DNA from: Paractinoplanes bogorensis | Lineage (GTDB): Bacteria > Actinomycetota > Actinomycetes > Mycobacteriales > Micromonosporaceae | Reading direction: 5' to 3' | NCBI RefSeq assembly: GCF_018829635.1 | Contig: NZ_JAHKKG010000017.1 | Location: 62,001-126,000 of the forward strand | DNA: 64,000 bases | Part shown: positions 17,301-24,746 of the stretch, in pieces | Numbering within the stretch: position 1 is the first letter of the stretch | Layout of the letters: every line of letters begins with the position of its first letter | Position numbers and translations under genes: made by a program | The notes under the pieces: model-generated | Seen by the model: the letters and a program-made list of their open reading frames with translations, nothing else | The model's database searches: none | What the model was told of the DNA's origin: nothing

Positions 17301-18128
17301 ATGTCTCGCAAACGGTGGTGGCTTGCTCTCGCCGGCCTGCTGGTTCTCGTCGGTACCGTGGCGCACGCACAACGGCCCTCGGCGCAACCCGCCTTCGCCG
17401 TCGTCAAGCCGTCCCTGGCTCCGGGGCTTCTTCCGGTGCGGGTGCCATTGGGGGAGTCGCCCGCGCCGCCCGGACCGATCCGGGTGGCGGCCGGGCCGGT
17501 GGCCGTCCGCTACGACTTCGACGGCGGGGTCAGTCAGCCGATCACCGATCACCTCGGCCGCCACGAGCTCCGGCCGCTCGGGCAGAACGGCGGCTCGCTC
17601 CGTCTCGTCCGGCAAGGGGACGGGCTGGCGCTCTCCTATCCCGACCGGTGCCGCCTGGCGCGGCAGCGGGACTGCCCGCGCGTGATCTTGGAGGGTTCGC
17701 GCGACGACTCGCTCAACCCCGGGACCCGCCGACTCCGGTACGGCGCGGCGGTGCGGATGACCTACGCCGACCTCGCCGACGGGGCCAACGTCGTGCAGAA
17801 GGGCTACTCGGTCGGCGGAAGCCAGTACAAACTGCAGGTCGACCACCGGCTGGGCCACCCGAGCTGCGTCATCGCGGGGCGGGGGCAGATCTATCGGGCC
17901 GAGCCCAGCCTCGACGTCGCGGACGGGCGGTGGCACAACCTGGCCTGCGTTCGCTCCGGAAACCGGCTGACCCTCTCGGTCGACGGCGCGGTGGCGGCCG
18001 CGGTGACCGTGCCGGCCGCCTTGTCGATCGCCAACGCCGAGCCGCTGCGGGTGGGTGGCAAGGGCACCAGCAAGAGCAACGACCAGTTCGCGGGCGAGAT
18101 CGACAACGTCTTCGTGACGATCAGCTGA
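17301..18128 (+). CDS. Secreted LamG/concanavalin-like domain protein
   Basis: A 275-residue protein with a signal peptide (basic MSRKRWW, hydrophobic core to about residue 22, AHA cleavage) and a single C-terminal LamG-type jelly-roll domain (about 75-275), recognisable from YDFDGG, LADGANVVQKGYSVGGSQYKL, DGRWHNLACVRSGNRLTLSVDG and FAGEIDNVFV. Such domains bind carbohydrates or proteins at the cell surface. I chose the ATG at 17301 because the signal peptide begins there. The 3' end overlaps the convergent HAD gene by 8 bases. Confidence 0.85.
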   Translation: MSRKRWWLALAGLLVLVGTVAHAQRPSAQPAFAVVKPSLAPGLLPVRVPLGESPAPPGPIRVAAGPVAVRYDFDGGVSQPITDHLGRHELRPLGQNGGSLRLVRQGDGLALSYPDRCRLARQRDCPRVILEGSRDDSLNPGTRRLRYGAAVRMTYADLADGANVVQKGYSVGGSQYKLQVDHRLGHPSCVIAGRGQIYRAEPSLDVADGRWHNLACVRSGNRLTLSVDGAVAAAVTVPAALSIANAEPLRVGGKGTSKSNDQFAGEIDNVFVTIS

Positions 18129-18720
18129 AGACGTCGCCCATGCTGGTGATCACCGTGTCGGCGTGTTTCAGCGAGTCGATCTTCGCGGGGCGGTTCGCGT
18201 AGCCGATCACGGGCACGCCGGCGGCCCGGGCGGCGGTGATGTCGGTCGGGGAGTCGCCGATCATGGTGCCGCGGGCCTTCCCTAGGGCGGCGAGCGCTTC
18301 ATGGAGCGGGCTGGGGTCGGGCTTCATCCGCCACGGCTCCGCGTAGGGGCGGCCGATCACCACTGCCGCCGTGAGGCCGTGCTTCGCCAGGTAGACCTCG
18401 ATGGCGGCGGCTGAGTTGTTGCTGACGACGGCGATCGGGATCCGCCGGTTCTGGGCGATCTCGAAGACCGTTTCCGCGTACGGGGTGGGAGTCGCCGATT
18501 GTGCGGCCGTTATCTCGGCGGCGGTCAGGGCGTCGTCGATCTTCGCTGTGGTGGCGGGGTCGCGGTTCTCGCCGACCCAGCGGAGAACTTCCAGCGGGTC
18601 GTCTTTTGGTGACATTTCGGCCATGTGGGCCAGCGTGGCGGCGATCTCGGACGCTGGAGTGCCCGCGAACATTCTGCAGACCGGACCGTCGAAGTCGAGG
18701 AGCAGTGCATCCACCGGCAC
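18121..18720 (-). CDS. HAD-superfamily phosphatase
   Basis: A 199-residue HAD hydrolase with motif I LLLDFDGPV (nucleophile Asp and acid/base Asp), motif II VVSNNS, a lysine in KPDPSPLHEAL and motif III MIGDSPTDITAARAAGVPVIGYAN. A helical cap after motif I makes it a subfamily I phosphoglycolate- or phosphosugar-type phosphatase. The substrate cannot be deduced. It is convergent with the LamG gene and stands alone. Confidence 0.88.
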   Translation of the reverse strand: MPVDALLLDFDGPVCRMFAGTPASEIAATLAHMAEMSPKDDPLEVLRWVGENRDPATTAKIDDALTAAEITAAQSATPTPYAETVFEIAQNRRIPIAVVSNNSAAAIEVYLAKHGLTAAVVIGRPYAEPWRMKPDPSPLHEALAALGKARGTMIGDSPTDITAARAAGVPVIGYANRPAKIDSLKHADTVITSMGDVFS

Positions 18721-18818
18721 ATTCTGGCGGATTGATCCTCAAGTCCGCGTCTCGGCGGTGGGGTGGTCGGCCGAGCGGCTGATGCCGGGCCGAGCTGACC
18801 GAAAGTTACTTTTTAGTA

Positions 18819-19277
18819 GTGTTTCTGCAGATCACCGCGCAGCGGGACCCCCACCTGATCGCGGCCGCCACCCGTCACGAGCTGCGGCGGCCGGTGCTGC
18901 TGGCCCGGATCGGTGGTTGGGCCCTGATCGCCCTGGCCGTCCTGCTGGAGGGCCTCAACTTCCCGATGCTGGTGGCCGGCGTGGTGTTGGCCGTCGTCGT
19001 CCCGATGTTCCTGATCAACAACAACGCCCGCCGGGTCGTGCGGGACGGCGGGCCGATGACGGTCGAGGTCAGTGCCGAAGGGGTGGCCTGCTCGACGCTG
19101 ACCAGCCGGCATACGTACGCGTGGAACGCCTTCACCCACGCCCGGCACCTGGCCGGTCAGGTTGTCCTCGGGCTGGGCGGTGGGCGTTATGTCCAGATCC
19201 CGACGCGCGGGTTGAGTCCGCAGCAGATCCACGAGCTGTTGACTGCTGCTCGCGCCCACGGTGTTCCTATGCGCTGA
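18819..19277 (+). CDS. YcxB-like membrane protein of unknown function
   Basis: A 152-residue protein with two adjacent membrane segments (about 27-45 and 46-65) and a C-terminal beta-rich soluble segment resembling the YcxB-like domain (YAWNAFTHARHLAGQVVLGLGGGRYVQIPTR). The GTG has no ribosome site. TACTTT at 18807-18812 lies 6 bases upstream, which fits a -10 element and leaderless translation. The role is unknown. Confidence 0.7.
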   Translation: MFLQITAQRDPHLIAAATRHELRRPVLLARIGGWALIALAVLLEGLNFPMLVAGVVLAVVVPMFLINNNARRVVRDGGPMTVEVSAEGVACSTLTSRHTYAWNAFTHARHLAGQVVLGLGGGRYVQIPTRGLSPQQIHELLTAARAHGVPMR

Positions 19278-19293
19278 CATCTTGTCGACCGTT

Positions 19294-19328
19294 GTTGACC
19301 GCGGGGCGGTTGCCGCCCCGCGGTCAAC
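19294..19328. terminator. Bidirectional hairpin between convergent genes
   Basis: A perfect 16-bp stem (left arm 19294-19309, right arm 19313-19328, loop TTG) with no T-tract on either side. It lies between the YcxB-like gene and the secreted-protein gene and probably terminates both. Confidence 0.75.
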
Positions 19329-19334
19329 GTCGAG

Positions 19335-19364
19335 GGTCAGTTCTTCCGGGGTCAGTTCTTCCGG
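19335..19364. repeat. 15-bp tandem duplication across a stop codon
   Basis: GGTCAGTTCTTCCGG occurs twice with no gap (19335-19349 and 19350-19364). The second copy contains the stop codon of the minus-strand secreted-protein gene. The period is five codons, so the first copy supplies a second in-frame stop just beyond it. Confidence 0.9.
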
Positions 19365-20119
19365 TCGAAGGGCAGCGCGCGCAGCCAGCCCGGCCACCAG
19401 AGGCCGGTCTTGAAGCCGGTGGACCACTGGTGCTCGGAGCAGCTGGTCTTGGTGGCGAAGCGCTGCTCGTCGAGGATCGAGACCACACCCGGGTTGTAGG
19501 TGCCCAGCCCGAAGCCGATGCCGGTCACGACCATCTTCGGGTTGTCCCGCACGACCTCGGCGAACGTCTTGGTCGCGGGCCCACCGGCGGTCTTCTCCAT
19601 GCCGGTGATCGTGGTGGACGACGTCCACAGCGGACCCTGCAGCACGTCCCACTCGGTGCGGAGCTGGCGCTGCGGGTTGCCGCCGCCGATCTTGCTCAGG
19701 TACCAGTACGGCTCGAAGATCAGCGTGCCGTCGCCGGCCGGGGTCTTGACGAAGATGTGGTAGGCGGGCAGGGCTGCGTCGTTGACGCCTTCACCGGCCG
19801 CGTCGAGCTTCACGGTCTCGTACGAGACCTCGTCGACGCTGCTGGCCGGCACGGGACGCATGTCCTCGCGCCAGGAAACCTTGTCCGGGTTGCTGCCGGC
19901 CGCGGTGGTCAGCTTGATGCCATCGGTGCCGACGGTCGCGGTCGCGGTGCCGACCTTGACGACGCCGTCGGTGTTGCTGTGCTTGACGACGTTGCACGGC
20001 CGATGCGACGACGCGCTGGCGGGCTGCACCGCAACCGCACTGAGGGCGCACACAGCACCGACAGTCATAGCAGCGGCAACAAGCGGACGGCGGATGTGTT
20101 TTCTACCGTTTAGGTCCAT
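19352..20119 (-). CDS. Secreted protein of unknown function
   Basis: A 255-residue protein with a signal peptide (MDLNGRKHIRRPLVAAA, cleavage near VQPASA-SS) and a mature domain I cannot assign. Two cysteines, in HRPCNVV and KTSCSEH, could form a disulphide near the two ends. The mature part has alternating hydrophobic and Trp/Tyr-rich stretches (LIFEPYWYLSKIGGG, STGFKTGLWWPGWL) compatible with a beta-sandwich. Its stop codon lies in a 15-bp tandem duplication. It is the last confident gene before a poor 1-kb stretch. Confidence 0.75.
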   Translation of the reverse strand: MDLNGRKHIRRPLVAAAMTVGAVCALSAVAVQPASASSHRPCNVVKHSNTDGVVKVGTATATVGTDGIKLTTAAGSNPDKVSWREDMRPVPASSVDEVSYETVKLDAAGEGVNDAALPAYHIFVKTPAGDGTLIFEPYWYLSKIGGGNPQRQLRTEWDVLQGPLWTSSTTITGMEKTAGGPATKTFAEVVRDNPKMVVTGIGFGLGTYNPGVVSILDEQRFATKTSCSEHQWSTGFKTGLWWPGWLRALPFDRKN

Positions 20120-21068
20120 ATGTCCACTCTAAGGCAATAGCCCGTGAGATCGCTTTCGCACAGCCCCCAAACGAGTGAATCCGGCGCGTCAAACATCCAC
20201 TCCCGACAGTCCCGCCACGCCCCTTTCAGATGCAAAGGCCCGCGCGACATCGAACGACCTGGTCGGGCACGAGGACAGCGAGGTGCTGCCCGAGGCGGTG
20301 GCCGCCGCCGGACGCCGGCACGACCAGCAGGCGTGGGAGCGCGGCGAGGCGGTGACGGCGCTCGAGGAACTGCGGTTCGCCGACGAGATCCGGCAGTACG
20401 TATGCCGGGCACGTTGTTGACGGTGGCCCGGAAGCGCCGCTCGGTCTCGCTCAGGGCGGCCTCGTGGCGCGGATGGGCCACGACAACCCGCGCGCCGGTT
20501 TGATCAACCAGCACACGAACCGAGAGGCCGACCACGGGATCGTCGACGCCATCGACAGGACCGTGACGGCGGCCCGGCGTCGATTGCCCCCGTCTCAGTC
20601 GCCGACACTGTGAAGGAAGTGCTGAGTCAGCTACCGCACCCCGCGTCCTGTCCCTTCTCCTGATGATCGCCACGGCTGCCTGCTGTGGCGGCGTGGTAAG
20701 ACCCAGTCCGCCTGCCGTGCTGCTGCGCCTGCCAGCAGATGACAGCACCTCATGCGCCGACGCCTGCGTCCAAGCGGAAGACGTCGTTATGGCGAAGCCG
20801 CGAATGCACCTTCTTCATCGCTTCGGTCGCCGACCGGCCGCGGGTGCGCTTCTGAGCATCCCGATAGGGCTGGGCGTCAACCTGTCGAGCGACGCAATCA
20901 AGTCGAACCCGCCGCCAGCTACGTGTCCACAGCACGGCCCGCGCCCGGCCCCTCGCGCGCGCCCGCAGCCGATGCCGTGTTCGCCGCGACCGAGATCAGG
21001 GTGCCGATGGCGAAGCCGAGCCGGCCGTCGACCCGCCTAGTCCCGATGGCGAAGCCGAGCCCTCCCAC
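20120..21068. other. About 950 bases without a confident gene; probably decayed coding DNA
   Basis: No frame here has consistent coding character, although several are open by GC bias alone. On the minus strand around 20420-20580, segments VLVDQTGARVVVAHPRH and EAALSETERRFRATVNNVPGI resemble the end of a cache-type sensor and the start of a PAS domain, but the frame around them is not protein-like. On the plus strand 20270-20400 an overlapping segment (EVLPEAVAAAGRRHDQQ...) looks equally plausible. A short direct repeat, ATGGCGAAGCCGAGCC, occurs near 21007 and 21046. The stretch lies downstream of a tRNA gene and may be the remnant of integrated or lost genes. Confidence 0.45.
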
Positions 21069-21128
21069 AAACCGCAATCACCGCACCGTGGGGTCTGGGG
21101 GCTCGGCCCCCAAGCAGATATGCGAGGA
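21069..21128. repeat. REP-like intergenic element, copy A
   Basis: Contains a 7-bp hairpin (TGGGGGC at 21096-21102 with 21106-21112) in a roughly 60-base block that recurs, diverged and in opposite orientation, at about 22727-22790. Shared cores on the reverse strand are ATCTGC, GCCGAG, CCCAGACCCC and CGGTG. It lies beyond the tRNA-Gly and may also act as a terminator. Confidence 0.5.
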
Positions 21129-21163
21129 GGCCCGGTTCGGGCTTTCCGCGAACACGGGCCTCC
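21126..21163 (-). terminator. Hairpin downstream of tRNA-Gly
   Basis: A 9-bp stem (GGAGGCCCG at 21126-21134 with 21155-21163) starting 8 bases after the mature tRNA 3' end. No clear T-tract follows. Confidence 0.5.
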
Positions 21164-21170
21164 ACCTACG

Positions 21171-21241
21171 AGCGGGTGACGGGAATCGAACCCGCACTGT
21201 CAGCTTGGGAAGCTGATGTTCTGCCATTGAACTACACCCGC
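21171..21241 (-). tRNA. tRNA-Gly, anticodon CCC
   Basis: A 71-base cloverleaf on the minus strand: acceptor arms GCGGGTG and CACCCGC, D-loop GTTCAATGGCAGAAC, anticodon stem TCAGC/GCTGA around loop TTCCCAA giving anticodon CCC, and T-arm with GGTTCGATTCC. The discriminator is T, as expected for bacterial tRNA-Gly. No CCA is encoded. It reads GGG codons. Confidence 0.95.
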
Positions 21242-21294
21242 AGCGGGCCTCACTGTACCTGATGAGGACCGCTGAGAAGAGCACTGCCCCAGCA

Positions 21295-21795
21295 CTAACT
21301 CACCGCCGCCAGTGGGCGGGATAACTCTGCGTGCCAGGTGCGGGTCAGTGGGGCGACCCGGGGGACGACGGCCAGTGGCAGCGCGCCGGCCGGGCCGTGG
21401 GTGCGCAGGGTCGCGGTCTCGATCGAGAGCTCGAACAGCCGCCAGTCGACCTCGGCCGACGCGTGCAGGGACAGCGCCAGGTCGGCGATGACCCGCGGGT
21501 CGCGGACTCGGGACGCCCGGCCGGTCAGGATGGCCTCGTCGTCGTTCTCTTCCGGGGGATATGAGTGCAGTGCGTAGCGGCCGTCACGCTCGAGGTCGCG
21601 CCGCTTGGGTGAGTCGACGATGAAGCAGTAGAGCCCCTCCCCGGTGATCACCGGGGAGACCGGGTGAACCCGGGGGCCGCCATCGGCTCGTACGGTGGCC
21701 AGGTAAGCCAGGCCAGGACCGTACTGCTGGAGGAGCGCGCGGATGCCCGCCGCGAGGGTGGGCTCGGCGGCGGCGAAATCGGACCAGGAAGCCAT
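21295..21795 (-). CDS. Pyridoxamine 5'-phosphate oxidase-family (split-barrel flavin-binding) protein
   Basis: A 166-residue PPOX-like split barrel (LAYLATVRADGGPRVHPVSPVITGEGLYCFI, then PKRRDLERDGRYALH and a HTHGPAGALP-like end). Family members bind FMN, F420 or haem; the cofactor is not evident. A perfect LexA-type box lies 12 bases before the ATG, and TAGAAT follows it 7 bases before the ATG, so transcription probably starts at the start codon (leaderless) under SOS control. The gene is divergent from dcd. Confidence 0.85.
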   Translation of the reverse strand: MASWSDFAAAEPTLAAGIRALLQQYGPGLAYLATVRADGGPRVHPVSPVITGEGLYCFIVDSPKRRDLERDGRYALHSYPPEENDDEAILTGRASRVRDPRVIADLALSLHASAEVDWRLFELSIETATLRTHGPAGALPLAVVPRVAPLTRTWHAELSRPLAAVS

Positions 21796-21807
21796 GCGGG
21801 CATTCTA

Positions 21808-21823
21808 TCGAACATACGTTCGA
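21808..21823 (-). promoter_or_regulatory. LexA SOS box and leaderless promoter of the PPOX gene
   Basis: TCGAACATACGTTCGA is a perfect 16-base palindrome matching the Gram-positive/actinobacterial LexA box (CGAAC-N4-GTTCG core). On the minus strand it runs directly into TAGAAT (21808-21803), a good -10 element, so a bound repressor would block RNA polymerase. It also lies 48 bases upstream of the divergent dcd start. Confidence 0.8.
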
Positions 21824-21870
21824 CACGCCCACTAAAACACGCCGAACGGGCAGGTAGGTATGGTGTCCCG

Positions 21871-22449
21871 ATGCTGCTCTCCGACCGTGACCTGGTCTCC
21901 GAGATCAAGTCGGGCGACCTGTCTTTGGAGCCCTTCGAGCCGGCGTTGCTGCAACCGTCCAGCATCGACGTGCGGCTGGACCGATTCTTCCGGGTGTTCA
22001 ACAACCACCTCTACACCCACATCGACCCGGCCGAACAGCAGGACGATCTCACCACCGAACTCGAGGTCACCGACGGTGAGGCGTTCGTGCTTCACCCGGG
22101 CGAGTTCGTGCTGGCGTCCACGCTCGAGGTCATCACGCTGGGCGACCAACTCGCCGGCCGCCTCGAGGGCAAGAGCAGCCTGGGCCGCCTGGGCCTGCTC
22201 ACCCATTCGACGGCCGGCTTCATCGACCCCGGCTTCTCCGGCCACGTCACGCTGGAGCTGTCCAACGTGGCCAACCTGCCGATCAAGCTCTGGCCCGGCA
22301 TGAAGATCGGCCAACTCTGCATCTTCCGCCTGTCCAGCCCGGCCGAGCACCCTTACGGCTCCGCGGTCTACGGCTCCCGCTACCAGGGACAACGCGGCCC
22401 CACCCCGAGCCGCTCGGCGCAAAACTTCCGCCTCTGGCCCACTTCATAA
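21871..22449 (+). CDS. dcd: dCTP deaminase
   Basis: A 192-residue trimeric nucleotide deaminase converting dCTP to dUTP (or to dUMP in bifunctional forms). It has the N-terminal MLLSDRDLVSEIKSG, substrate motif GRLEGKSSLGRLGL, catalytic glutamate region HSTAGFIDPGFSGHVTLEL and C-terminal SRYQGQRGPTPSR lid. The ATG at 21871 gives the standard family length; longer in-frame starts would overlap the divergent gene. TAGGTAT about 10 bases upstream may be a -10 for a nearly leaderless message. tRNA-Gly beside dcd is a frequent actinobacterial arrangement. Confidence 0.95.
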   Translation: MLLSDRDLVSEIKSGDLSLEPFEPALLQPSSIDVRLDRFFRVFNNHLYTHIDPAEQQDDLTTELEVTDGEAFVLHPGEFVLASTLEVITLGDQLAGRLEGKSSLGRLGLLTHSTAGFIDPGFSGHVTLELSNVANLPIKLWPGMKIGQLCIFRLSSPAEHPYGSAVYGSRYQGQRGPTPSRSAQNFRLWPTS

Positions 22450-22934
22450 GCAAGATCAAGAGCCAGATGTCCCAGCGGGGCGGTGGGTACAGACCGTCGC
22501 TCCCGCGGGGACCGCGTCGAGCCTCGCTGGCCGCTGGCGCGTCCAAAACGCAAGGCTCGCCACGGCGACCTGCGTGAGTGGTCACGCCCACAACCAAACG
22601 CCACCGAGACGCCGGCCCGGCCGATTCCAGCGGGCCGTGCGCGGTCACGCGCTGTCAGGGATCCCAAGCAGAAGCAGGGCTCAAGACCGTACTCACCGAA
22701 CCACCGGCAGGCGCGAACCGGTCCTCATCGCAAATCTGCCTCGAGCCGAGTCCCAGACCCCGCATTACGGTGTTCGCGCTTTGATGTCCCGGTGACTGAT
22801 CTTCTCGCGGACCGAAGGTGTTGACCGGCCCACAGCGAAGCTTGGCTGTTGAGCACGTCGGAGCTCGGGCGCCGCGCGCCTAGATGATCTAGCTCGTTGG
22901 TCTGTACCTCGGAAATGTTGGCTACCTGGGCGCG
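22450..22934. other. About 480 bases without a recognisable gene
   Basis: No open frame has convincing coding content. The stretch holds a diverged copy of the REP-like element (about 22727-22790). It looks like non-coding or decayed DNA. Confidence 0.5.
22727..22790. repeat. REP-like intergenic element, copy B (inverted relative to copy A)
   Basis: By eye roughly three quarters of its bases match the reverse complement of 21069-21128, with shared blocks ATCTGCCT/ATCTGCTT, GCCGAG, AGACCCC and CGGTG. The copies flank the tRNA-Gly/PPOX/dcd block in opposite orientation. Confidence 0.45.
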
Positions 22935-22971
22935 GGGAGTCCGGTTCGCGGATTGCGTGAACCGGACTCCC
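22935..22971 (-). terminator. Hairpin terminator after the small minus-strand gene pair
   Basis: A perfect 13-bp stem (GGGAGTCCGGTTC at 22935-22947 with 22959-22971), 11-base loop, starting 7 bases beyond the stop at 22979. It has no T-tract, but its placement supports a real transcript ending here. Confidence 0.6.
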
Positions 22972-22978
22972 GGCGGCG

Positions 22979-23182
22979 TCATTGGTGCAAGTAGTACTTG
23001 ATCAGGTCGTAGACGGTGTTTCCCAGCACGCCCAGGACCAGTTGTGCTGCGACGGTCGTCAGGAGGGCTTTGAGCTTCCTCCGCGTGACCTTGGTGCTGA
23101 GCTTCGTCAGGCAGGACTCAGCGGAAAAGACGAGGCGTCGCAGACGGCACGCCGTCCTTGTATTTCCAGGCCTTGGGAGCAA
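22979..23182 (-). CDS. Small membrane-like open frame, possibly the 3' part of a frameshifted gene
   Basis: Encodes up to 67 residues. The part beyond the preceding small gene's stop has a basic helix and a hydrophobic segment (LKALLTTVAAQLVLGVLGNTV) and ends YDLIKYYLHQ. It has no good start or ribosome site of its own (only a TTG at 23182 inside the other frame), and it is followed at once by a terminator hairpin. A +1 shift near the TGA at 23118-23120 would join it to the upstream 37-residue frame. Function unknown. Confidence 0.4.
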   Translation of the reverse strand: MLPRPGNTRTACRLRRLVFSAESCLTKLSTKVTRRKLKALLTTVAAQLVLGVLGNTVYDLIKYYLHQ

Positions 23183-23231
23183 CCAGGGTCTTCCGATGGC
23201 TGAGGGTCTTTGGGTGCTTGTGCTTGGTCAT
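23118..23231 (-). CDS. 37-residue basic small protein with strong ribosome site
   Basis: Starts MTKHKHPKTLSHRK and is rich in Lys, Arg and His. The ATG at 23231 is preceded by GGAGGAG at ideal distance, one of the best ribosome sites in the window, so translation here is likely. It stops at a TGA inside the overlapping second frame, which carries on for 46 codons to a terminator. It may be an independent small gene or the 5' half of an about 83-residue protein broken, or joined, by a +1 frameshift. Confidence 0.45.
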   Translation of the reverse strand: MTKHKHPKTLSHRKTLVAPKAWKYKDGVPSATPRLFR

Positions 23232-23438
23232 CGTCCCGCTCCTCCCGGTGTACGTTGCTGAGTTTCTGACCCAAAGCACGAGGCGCGACTGGCGGCGGTT
23301 CATGGGCCGGCGCTAGATCTTTTGTGTGGGGCGGTTGTGAGCTTTTGCTTCCGATTTCGATGTGGGGTCGGATGCGGAAACTCGGAGGCGGTGCTCCTGC
23401 GGTTCGGTCTAGCGTCGGCTGCTGTGGAAAAGTCGATC

Positions 23439-23777
23439 ATGTTGGGGATTCTGGATGCGGCTTGGGCGCCGTCGTTAGCGGAATTGGCCCGGGAGATTTC
23501 GCCGGCGCTGGGGCATGACCTGGTTGAGGTCGATGGCGGGACGATGTTTCACGGTGGCACCGACCGCACGCACGCTTGGCTTACCCGCGACCACGCCACC
23601 AACGAGCCGTTCGTCAGTCACCCGTTCGACCTGGAGCTCTCCGTTCCGCACGAACCGGAAGAGCCCTTCATGCACGACCTCTTCGATCGTCTGAAAGAAC
23701 AGAACCGCTACCGACTGATCCTGGTCCTCGATCATGCCTGCGCCCGCTCGACTCATTTCTCCTGTTCCGACTGGTGA
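23439..23777 (+). CDS. Hypothetical protein
   Basis: A 112-residue acidic soluble protein beginning MLGILDAAWAPSLAELARE. I chose this ATG because the in-frame sequence upstream is Cys-rich and not protein-like, and GTGGAAAAG lies before it. The composition, balanced in charged and hydrophobic residues (DLELSVPHEPEEPFMHDLF), looks real, but no family is recognised. It stands alone between decayed DNA and the convergent LLM oxidoreductase. Confidence 0.5.
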   Translation: MLGILDAAWAPSLAELAREISPALGHDLVEVDGGTMFHGGTDRTHAWLTRDHATNEPFVSHPFDLELSVPHEPEEPFMHDLFDRLKEQNRYRLILVLDHACARSTHFSCSDW

Positions 23778-23856
23778 GTCCCCAGCGGATGTGCGGCCGT
23801 CTGCGGTTGGGCACCCCGCTTGCTGCGACAAGTGCGCCAGCACCCGCGCAGGGCGC

Positions 23857-24723
23857 TCAGGTCAGGGCGAGCGCCTCGGCTACGGCACGCCACTCGTCTC
23901 GTGGCAGGTAGGGGCCGTTGTGGGCGGAGAGGACCTGCAGGGCCACGTGGTTGGCGCCGGCCTCCAAGTGGGCGTCGACTCGGGCTCGGACCGTGGGGGC
24001 GTCGCCCCAGGCGACGGTGAAGTCGGTCAGGCGGTCGCTGCCGTCGTGGGCGAAGTCGGCGTCGGTGAAGCCGTATGGGCGCCAGGCGTTGGTGTAGTTC
24101 GGCAGCGACAAATAGGACTTCAATCGTCGGCGGGCCACCCGGCGGGCTTCGACGGGATCGGTGGACAGGTAGACCTTCTGTTCGGGGATGAGCAGGGGGT
24201 CTGGTCCCAGGATCTTGCGGGCGTCAGCGGTGTGTCCGGGTGGGGTCAGGTAGGGCAGCGCGCCGGCGGTCAGGTCGCGGGCCGTGGCCAGGGCCTTGGG
24301 GCCCAGCGCGGCGATCATCCGCTGCGACGCGGGGACGTGGGCCAGCTTGTCCGTGAGGAACGTGCGTAACCGGGTCAGGGGCTTCGTGTAGTTCTGGCCC
24401 ACCGAGGCCGCCGTGGGGGCGTGGCCGGAGCCGACGCCCAGCATGAAGCGGCCGGGGAACTGGTGGCTCACCCGGATGTGGCTCGCGGCCAGCGTCTCGC
24501 CGTGGCTGTGCCAGATGTCGACAACGCTCGTGCCGACGACCAGAGATTCCGTCGCGGCCAGGATGGCCTCGGGGAGTTCCAGGTCGTCGGGTGGGCTGGC
24601 ACCGATCCAGACCGAGGTGAAGCCCAGGGCCTCGATCTCCTGCGCGGCCGAGGCGATCAGGCCGGCCTCGACCGGCCAGTCGTTGCGGGAGATCCAGATG
24701 CCGTACCGCCCGAGGTTGTTCAC
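23857..24723 (-). CDS. F420-dependent LLM-class oxidoreductase
   Basis: A 288-residue luciferase-like TIM-barrel protein: YGIWISRNDWPVE, EALGFTSVWIGASPPDDLEL, GRFMLGVGSGHAPTA and LEAGANHVALQVL fit the F420-dependent group common in actinobacteria (TIGR03620-like). The substrate is unknown. The GTG start follows TACGAT by 6 bases, so the message is probably leaderless. This -10 overlaps that of the divergent YCII gene in one palindrome. Confidence 0.87.
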   Translation of the reverse strand: MNNLGRYGIWISRNDWPVEAGLIASAAQEIEALGFTSVWIGASPPDDLELPEAILAATESLVVGTSVVDIWHSHGETLAASHIRVSHQFPGRFMLGVGSGHAPTAASVGQNYTKPLTRLRTFLTDKLAHVPASQRMIAALGPKALATARDLTAGALPYLTPPGHTADARKILGPDPLLIPEQKVYLSTDPVEARRVARRRLKSYLSLPNYTNAWRPYGFTDADFAHDGSDRLTDFTVAWGDAPTVRARVDAHLEAGANHVALQVLSAHNGPYLPRDEWRAVAEALALT

Positions 24724-24729
24724 GATTCG

Positions 24730-24739
24730 ATCGTACGAT
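24730..24739. promoter_or_regulatory. Shared palindromic -10 element for two divergent leaderless genes
   Basis: ATCGTACGAT is a perfect 10-base palindrome. It reads TACGAT on the plus strand (24734-24739), 7 bases before the YCII GTG at 24747, and TACGAT on the minus strand (24735-24730), 6 bases before the LLM GTG at 24723. Both spacings match a -10 to +1 distance with transcription starting at the start codon. Confidence 0.6.
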
Positions 24740-24746
24740 TGCGGGC

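Noticed and set aside
20752..21216. Plus-strand open frame ending in GDGNRTRTVSLGS across the tRNA
   Set aside because: This C-terminus is the antisense translation of the tRNA-Gly gene and a common annotation artefact.
22283..22667. Open frames on both strands after dcd
   Set aside because: Residue composition is random-like (Arg/Pro/Gly), with no start signals and overlap with dcd.
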